DNA of 64,000 nucleotides, taken from assembly GCA_014843695.1 (NCBI GenBank), contig CM026400.1, positions 36,440,234 to 36,504,233 on the forward strand, given 5' to 3'. Positions within the stretch are counted from its first letter, which is position 1, and each line of letters opens with the position of its first letter. Below, one piece after another: positions 1 through 8,900 of this stretch. This stretch comes from Archivesica marissinica. Its lineage: Eukaryota > Mollusca > Bivalvia > Venerida > Vesicomyidae. The notes below the pieces were generated by a model that was not told the origin of the DNA, did not search any database, and saw nothing but the letters and a program-made list of their open reading frames with translations. Position numbers and translations under genes: made by a program.

Positions 1-265
1 AAAGAAATCTCCGAATAAAGACAAAAACCATCTCAAAATATAGATCATCTCCGAATAATGACCAACTCCGAATAAAGACCATCTCCAAATAAACACTATC
101 TCCGAATAAAGAAATCTCCGAATAAAGACCATCTCCAAATAAACACCATCTCTGAATAAAGAAATCTCCGAATAAAGACAAAAACCATCTCAAAATATAG
201 ATCATCTCCGAATAAAGACCATCTCCGAATAAAGACCATCTCCGTTTAATGACCAGTTCCAAATA
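1..265. repeat. Degenerate 17-18 bp tandem repeat
   Basis: Short imperfect repeats of the type CCGAATAAAGACCATCT, with interruptions such as AAAGAAATCT. It lies directly left of the 54-bp array and probably continues beyond the window start. No coding potential is seen. Confidence 0.75.
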
Positions 266-280
266 AAGCACAAAGACATA

Positions 281-3200
281 TGAAGTAGATTACAGAGCAA
301 AACTAGTCATCATACCTCCATGCTTTCAAGGTTTTGAAGTAGATTACAGAACAAAACTAGTCATAATACCTCCATGCTTTCAATGTTTTGAAGTAGATTA
401 CAGAGCAAAACTAGCCATCATACCTCCATGCTTTCAAGGTTTTGAAGTAGATTACAGAGCAAAACTAGTCCTCATACCTCCATGCTTTCAAGGTTTTGAA
501 GTAGATTACAGAGCAAAACTAGCCATCATACCTCCATGCTTTCAAGGTTTTGAAGTAGATTACAGAACAAAACTAGTCATAATACCTCCATGCTTTCAAG
601 GTTTTGAAGTAGATTACAGAACAAAACTAGCCATCATACCTCCATGCTTTCAAGGTTTTGAAGTAGATTACAGAACAAAACTAGTCATAATACCTCCATG
701 CTTTCAAGGTTTTGAAGTAGATTACAGAACAAAACTAGTCATAATACCTCCATGCTTTCAAGGTTTTGAAGTAGATTACAGAACAAACCTAGTCATAATA
801 CCTCCATGCTTTCAAGGTTTTGAAGTAGATTACAGAACAAAACTTGCCATCATACCTCCATACTTTCAAGGTTTTGAAGTAGATTACAGAACAAAACTAG
901 TCATCATACCTCCATGCTTTCAAGGTTTTGAAGTAGATTACAGAACAAAACTAGCCATCATACCTCCATGCTTTCAAGGTTTTGAAGTAGATTACAGAAC
1001 AAAACTAGTCATAATACCTCCATGGTTTCAAGGTTTTGAAGTAGATTACAGAACAAAACTAGTCATCATACCTCCATGCTTTCAAGGTTTTGAAGTAGAT
1101 TACAGAACAAAACTAGTCATCATACCTCCATGCTTTCAAGGTTTTGAAGTAGATTACAGAACAAAACTAGTCATAATACCTCCATGGTTTCAAGGTTTTG
1201 AAGTAGATTACAGACCAAAACTAGTCATCATGCCTCTATGCTTTCAAGGTTTTGTAGTAGATTACAGAACAAAACTAGTCATCATGCCTCTATGCTTTCA
1301 AGGTTTTGTAGTAGATTACAGAACAAAACTAGTCATAATACCTCCATGGTTTCAAGGTTTTGAAGTAGATTACAGAGCAAAACTAGTCATAATACCTCCA
1401 TGCTTTCAAGGTTTTGTAGTAGATTACAGAGCAAAACTAGTCATCATACCTCCATGCTTTCAAGGTTTTGAAGTAGATTACAGCCATCATTCCTCCATGC
1501 TTTCAAGGTTTTGAAGAAGATTACAGAACAAAACTAGTCATCATACCTCCATGCTTTCAAGATTTTGAAGTAGATTACAGAACAAAACTTGCCATCATAC
1601 CTCCATGCTTTCAAGGTTTTGAAGTAGATTACAGAACAAAACTAGTCATAATACCTCCATGCTTTCAAGGTTTTGAAGTAGATTACAGAACAAAACTAGT
1701 CCTCATACCTCCATGCTTTCAAGGTTTTGAAGTAGATTACAGAACAAAACTAGTCATAATACCTCCATGCTTTCAAGGTTTTGAAGTAGATTACAGAACA
1801 AAACTAGTCCTCATTACCTCCATGCTTTCAAGGTTTTGAAGTAGATTACAGAACAAAACTAGTCATAATACCTCCATGCTTTCAAGGTTTTGAAGTAGAT
1901 TACAGAACAAAACTAGTCATAATACCTCCATGCTTTCAAGGTTTTGAAGTAGATTACAGAGCAAAACTAGTCATCATACCTCCATGCTTTCAAGGTTTTG
2001 AGTAGATTACAGAGCAAAACTAGTCATCATACCTCCATGCTTTCAAGGTTTTGAAGTAGATTACAGAACAAAACTAGGTCATCATACCTCCATGCTTTCA
2101 AGGTTTTGAAGTAGATTACAGAACAAAACTTGCCATCATACCTCCATGCTTCAAGGTTTTGAAGTAGATTACAGAGCAAAACTTGCCATCATACCTCCAT
2201 GCTTTCAAGGTTTTGAAGTAGATTACAGAACAAAACTAGTCCTCATACCTCCATGCTTTCAAGGTTTTGAAGTAGATTACAGAACAAAACTAGTCATAAT
2301 ACCTCCATGCTTTCAAGGTTTTGAAGTAGATTACAGAACAAAACTTGCCATCATACCTCCATACTTTCAAGGTTTTGAAGTAGATTACAGAACAAAACTA
2401 GTCATAATACCTCCATGCTTTCAAGGTTTTGAAGTAGATTACAGAACAAAACTAGTCATAATACCTCCATGGTTTCAAGGTTTTGAAGTAGATTACAGAA
2501 CAAAACTAGTCATAATACCTCCATGGTTTCAAGGTTTTGAAGTAGATTACAGAACAAAACTAGTCATCATGCCTCTATGCTTTCAAGGTTTTGAAGTAGA
2601 TTACAGCCATCATTCCTCCATGCTTTCAAGGTTTTGAAGTAGATTACAGAACAAAACTAGTCATAATACCTCCATGCTTTCAAGATTTTGAAGTAGATTA
2701 CAGAACAAAACTTGCCATCATACCTCCATGCTTTCAAGGTTTTGAAGTAGATTACAGAACAAAACTAGTCATAATACCTCCATGCTTTCAAGGTTTTGAA
2801 GTAGATTACAGAACAAAACTAGTCCTCATACCTCCATGCTTTCAAGGTTTTGAAGTAGATTACAGAACAAAACTAGTCATAATACCTCCATGCTTTCAAG
2901 GTTTTGAAGTAGATTACAGAACAAAACTAGTCATCATACCTCCATACTTTCAAGGTTTTGAAGTAGATTACAGAACAAAACTAGTCATAATACCTCCATG
3001 CTTTCAAGGTTTTGAAGTAGATTACAGAGCAAAACTAGTCATCATACCTCCATGCTTTCAAGGTTTTGAAGTAGATTACAGAGCAAAACTAGTCATCATA
3101 CCTCCATGCTTTCAAGGTTTTGAAGTAGATTACAGAACAAAACTAGGTCATCATACCTCCATGCTTTCAAGGTTTTGAAGTAGATTACAGAACAAAACTT

Positions 3201-5895
3201 GCCATCATACCTCCATGCTTCAAGGTTTTGAAGTAGATTACAGAACAAAACTTGCCATCATACCTCCATGCTTTCAAGGTTTTGAAGTAGATTACAGAGC
3301 AAAACTAGTCATCATACCTCCATGCTTTCAAGGTTTTGAAGTAGATTACAGAACAAAACTAGGTCATCATACCTCCATGCTTTCAAGGTTTTGAAGTAGA
3401 TTACAGAACAAAACTAGTCATAATACCTCCATGCTTTCAAGGTTTTGAAGTAGATTACAGAACAAAACTAGTCCTCATACCTCCATGCTTTCAAGGTTTT
3501 GAAGTAGATTACAGAACAAAACTAGCCATCATACCTCCATGCTTTCAGGGTTTTGAAGTAGATTACAGAACAAAACTAGTCATAATACCTCCATGCTTTC
3601 AAGGTTTTGAAGTAGATTACAGAACAAAACTAGTCCTCATACCTCCATGCTTTCAAGGTTTTGAAGTAGATTACAGAACAAAACTAGCCATCATACCTCC
3701 ATGCTTTCAGGGTTTTGAAGTAGATTACAGAACAAAACTAGTCATAATACCTCCATGCTTTCAAGGTTTTGAAGTAGATTACAGAACAAAACTAGTCCTC
3801 ATACCTCCATGCTTTCAAGGTTTTGAAGTAGATTACAGAACAAAACTAGTCATAATACCTCCATGCTTTCAAGGTGTTGAAGTAGAATACAGAACAAAAC
3901 TAGTCCTCATACCTCCATGCTTTCAAGGTTTTGAAGTAGATTACAGAACAAAACTAGTCATAATACCTCCATGCTTTCAAGGTTTTGAAGTAGATTACAG
4001 AACAAAACTTGCCATCATACGTCCATGCTTTCAAGGTTTTGAAGTAGATTACATAACAAAACTAGTCATCATGCCTCTATGCTTTCAAGGTTTTGAAGTA
4101 GATTACAGCCATCATTCCTCCATGCTTTCAAGGTTTTGAAGTAGATTACAGAACAAAACTTGCCATCATACCTCCATGCTTTCAAGGTTTTAAAGTAGAT
4201 TACAGAACAAAACTAGCCATCATACCTCCATGCTTTCAAGGTTTTGAAGTAGATTACAGAACAAAACTAGTCATAATACCTCCATGCTTTCAAGGTTTTG
4301 AAGTAGATTACAGAACAAAACTAGCCATCATACCTCCATGCTTTCAAGGTTTTGAAGTAGATTACAGAGCAAAACTAGCCATCATACCTCCATGCTTTCA
4401 AGGTTTTGAAGTAGATTACAGTCATCATACCTCCATGCTTTCAGGGTTTTGAAGTAGATTACAGAACAAAACTAGTCATAATACCTCCATGCTTTCAAGG
4501 TTTTGAAATAGATTACAGAACAAAACTAGCCATCATACCTCCATGCTTTCAAGGTTTTGAAGTAGATTACAGAGCAAAACTAGTCCTCATACCTCCATGC
4601 TTTCAAGGTTTTGAAGTAGATTACAGAACAAAACTAGCCATCATACCTCCATGCTTTCAAGGTTTTAAAGTAGATTACAGAACAAAACTAGTCATCATAC
4701 CTCCATGCTTTCAAGGTTTTGAAGTAGATTACAGAACAAAACTAGCCATCATACCTCCATGCTTTCAAGGTTTTGAAGTAGATTACAGAACAAAACTAGT
4801 CATCATACCTCCATGCTTTCAAGGTTTTGAAGTAGATTACAGAACAAAACTAGTCATAATACCTCCATGCTTTCAAGGTTTTGAAGTAGATTACAGAACA
4901 AAACTAGTCATCATACCTCCATACTTTCAAGGTTTTGAAGTAGATTACAGAACAAAACTAGTCCTCATACCTCCATGCTTTCAAGGTTTTGAAGTAGATT
5001 ACAGAACAAAACTAGTCATAATACCTCCATGCTTTCAAGGTTTTGAAGTAGATTACAGTCATCATACCTCCATGCTTTCAAGGTTTTGAAGTAGATTACA
5101 GAACAAAACTAGTCATCATACCTCCATGCTTTCAAGGTTTTGAAGTAGATTACAGAACAAAACTAGTCATCATACCTCCATGCTTTCAAGGTTTTGAAGT
5201 AGATTACAGAACAAAACTAGTCATCATACCTCCATGCTTTCAAGGTTTTGAAGTAGATTACAGAACAAAACTATAGTCATCATACCTCCATGCTTTCAAG
5301 GTTTTGAAGTAGATTACAGAACAAAACTAGCCATCATACCTCCATGCTTTCAAGGTTTTGAAGTAGATTACAGAACAAAACTATAGTCATCATACCTCCA
5401 TGCTTTCAAGGTTTTGAAGTAGATTACAGAACAAAACTAGTCGTCATACCTCCATGCTTTCAAGGTTTTGAAGTAGATTACAGAACAAAACTATAGTCAT
5501 CATACCTCCATGCTTTCAAGGTTTTGAAGTAGATTACAGAACAAAACTAGCCATCATACCTCCATGCTTTCAAGGTTTTGAAGTAGATTACAGAACAAAA
5601 CTATAGTCATCATACCTCCATGCTTTCAAGGTTTTGAAGTAGATTACAGAACAAAACTAGTCATCATACCTCCATGCTTTCAAGGTTTTGAAGTAGATTA
5701 CAGAACAAAACTAGTCATCATACCTCCATGCTTTCAAGGTTTTGAAGTAGATTACAGAACAAAACTAGTCATCATACCTCCATGCTTTCAAGGTTTTGAA
5801 GTAGATTACAGTCATCATACCTCCATGCTTTCAAGGTTTTGAAGTAGATTACAGAACAAAACTAGTCATCATACCTCCATGCTTTCAAGGTTTTG
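281..5895. repeat. 54-bp minisatellite array, about 104 copies
   Basis: The monomer contains GAAGTAGATTACAGAACAAA followed by ACTAGTCATCATACCTCC and ATGCTTTCAAGGTTTT. Identical words recur every 54 bp (for example 547 and 601). Because 54 is a multiple of 3, long meaningless plus-strand reading frames appear. Variants include a shortened unit lacking the ACAAAACTAG part (near 1481, 2605 and 4108) and a 56-bp unit with CTATAGTCAT, which alternates with 54-bp units at 5271, 5381, 5491 and 5601 and so makes a 110-bp dimer. Read on the minus strand, each unit contains GAAAGCATGGAG followed by GTATGATGAC. This is the 3' end and splice donor of the exon at 5875-5997. The array therefore appears to have grown from that exon-intron boundary. 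Confidence 0.97.
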
Positions 5896-5997
5896 CTCAT
5901 ATATTCTCTGCCGTCCACCAACCAACGGTATCATAAACTCATCTACGACAGCTTTAGCTCGACTCTCCGTACAAACTCCAGTCTCAACCAGTTCTCG
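5875..5997 (-). CDS. Minus-strand gene, exon d, running into the minisatellite
   Basis: The acceptor is TTGTACTTACAG above 5997. The 123-bp phase-0 exon encodes 41 residues beginning [18 protein letters not shown] and ending [11 protein letters not shown]. The donor GTATGATGAC lies inside the last 54-bp repeat unit. Read-through would add one Val and then TGA. The last seven codons (QNLESME) are part of the repeat monomer, so the exon's 3' end is echoed about 100 times downstream in the intron. Confidence 0.75.
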
Positions 5998-8900
5998 CTG
6001 TAAGTACAAGATTATAATTATTATGTAAGAAACGCTCATTTACAATTAAATACGTCCTGACATATCATATTATACATGGTTGATACCAGGATTCCCAGGC
6101 CTGGAGGTTATAAAACCTTTCTCCAATCTCAAAACCCGGTCTCAATCTTCTGATTTGTTCAGCTGACAGTAACACTCAGAATCAACCAATCAGATCACTT
6201 GAGCTGGAGTTTGAGATTTGAGAAAAGTTTTATAATCTCGGGGCCTGGGCTGAAAACTATATGCAGACGGATCTGTAGTCCAGTGGTAACACGCTGGACT
6301 GGGAACCCAGGGATCGCAGGGGATTCTGGAATGGGTCTCTGTCTGTATCATTGCACTATCCTCCAAAACCCTAAAATGACTAATCTCTTCAGGAGGCGTC
6401 GCTCATATGGGCAACCGGTAGCGACGATAAATAAACGCAAAACACTGAAAACTATATATTTACTATTGACATCTAGGGAAAGATATTTACATCACTATTG
6501 CATTTCCTTTAGTCTAACATATTTTATTTACAGTCAAACCTGTCTTAAGCAGCCAACAAAGAAATTCACAGAAAGTGGCTGCTTAGCACAGGTGGCTGCT
6601 TAATAGAGGGTAAATGTATACTAAAACAATATATTGGGAATCTGGATACTGGCTGCTTAATGCAGGTTGGTTGTTTAATAGAGGTGACCACTAACACAGG
6701 TTTGACTATATATATAATACAGGTTGGCTGTTTAATAGAGGTGACCACTAACACAGGTTTGACTATATATATAATACATGTTGGCTGTTTAATGGAGGTG
6801 ACCACTAACACAGGTTTGACTATATATATAATACAGGTTGGCTGTTTAATAGAGGTGACCACTAACACAGGTTTGACTATATATATAATACATGTTGGCT
6901 GTTTAATGGAGGTGACCACTAACACAGGTTTGACTATATATATAATACAGGTTGGCTGCTTAATAGAGGGTAAATGTATACTAAAACAATATATTGGGAA
7001 TCTGGATACTGGCTGCTTAATGCAGGTTGGTTGTTTAATAGAGGTGACCACTAACACAGGTTTGACTGTATCAATATTTACATCATGTTGTAACATTAAT
7101 ATACAAGAACAGATGGATTAAATGGGAAGCTAATAGCGTATTTAGATTTTCTCTGCATTTCCTTTGATGAACGTATGTCTCCTAACGATATGTAGCTGAC
7201 ATTCACACTCGGTGCTACGGGCATGCGCACTCGCAGTGTTAGGCAGCGTTCATAGCGAGAAACGGTTAGTCTTACAGTTTACGCTGTTCCAAGGATGATC
7301 TATTTACCTGTTCCGGCACACGGTAAGTTGCAAATCTGGACTAAAATCATTTTAAATGCAATGTGTGCTATATTTTCTTTGTGTCATTGAAAAGAGTAAT
7401 TAATGCAAATATAAGTAATGAATCGCGGGTTAATAGTTTCCATCAGGGTATGAACCACATCGTGCTTAAAATTAGCGTGGATGACAGCTTCCTCACTTGG
7501 AATAATCTGGCTCCGGAAAGACTCAAACTCACAGTGGTGAGGGCCCAGTGACTCCCAGACTGTGCAGTTATCTACTTGGCCACAGAGACTTGCAGAGGCA
7601 GGCGGTTTGTACACGGCGACTCACCTTAATACTGTCAATTTCATCTAGGCATATCTGACAGACCGTCTCAAACTCCTTATGCAGCGAGGACAAATGTAGC
7701 TGATTTGTGGTATCTGAAACAATTTGTGCATCAGGATAAAAAAGTATTAACAACATATTAACTCATTCCCTCAAGGAAACACCTCTTGATGACATTACCA
7801 ATACGATAAATTTGTATAAACTAACAATCCCGTTGACAATACATAGCAATAAATGCTACAGTCAAGTTTTTTATCAGCAGTATGAAAACGGAAGTTACTG
7901 TCTTCAAGAATCCAAACAAGGAGAGGACAACCATAAGCTGTATAGCTTTCTGTCCAATTCCTTACTTCAACTGTTCTAAGAATCGAAACAATAGGTCTAA
8001 GAATCGAAACAATAGGTCAATAAGAATCGAAACAATAGGTCAATAAGAATCGAAACAATAGGTCTAAAAATCAAAATAATAGGTCTAAGAATCGAAACAA
8101 TAGTTCTAAGAATCCAAACAATAGGTCTAAGAATCAAAATAATAGGTCTATAAGAATCCAAACAATAGGTCTATAAGAATCTAAACAATAGGTCTATAAG
8201 AATCCAAACAATAGGTCTATAAGAATCCAAACAATAGGTCTATAAGAATCCAAACAATAGGTATATAAGAATCCAAACAATATGTCTATAAGAATCCAAA
8301 CAATAGGTATATAAGAATCCAAACAATAGGTCTATAAGAATCTAAAAAATAGGTCTATAAGAATCCAAACAATAGGTCTAAAAGAATCAGTAGTAATTCA
8401 TGCAAATTTATTATAGCTTGATTGCGATACAAGTTTTGATTGTTGAAGACAATAACTTGTGTTTCTCATACTGCTGATAAAAAACTTGATTAAACCTTGA
8501 GAAATGTGGGTTTTTCCCACCGAAATGTCGGTACACCCGTGTACACCGAGTATTTATATATCATACCTCAGAGATCTTAGTTATCGCTATATTTCGGGTT
8601 TTACGCCTGCATCAGCACCATTTCGGGCTATAGATATCGCCGGCGGGCAGTTTACTTAACAACACCTTTCCTGGGCAGGCTCCAGCGGTTAACCAGTAAC
8701 CAGTGCACCACCAACCTCCATAAGAAACTGCCACCTTTTTTCATATAAATGAGACACGGCCTGAGCATGGGCTCGAACCCGTGACCATCAGTGACAGGGC
8801 CGTTGCTGGAGCTATTTTGATGATACGCACGGCCAAAATATGCTTGTTTGTCGAGTGAGCATAGCGAGCGAATACGCTAGGGGGGTCCGAGGCCATGACC

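Noticed and set aside
281..2637. 94- and 163-codon plus-strand frames ([18 protein letters not shown] repeats)
   Set aside because: Antisense translation of the 54-bp array; the real exon is on the minus strand at its end.
7292..7325. Plus-strand first exon (ATGATCTATTTACC... before GTAAGTTG)
   Set aside because: Only ten codons, no partner exon, and it lies inside an intron of the opposite-strand gene.
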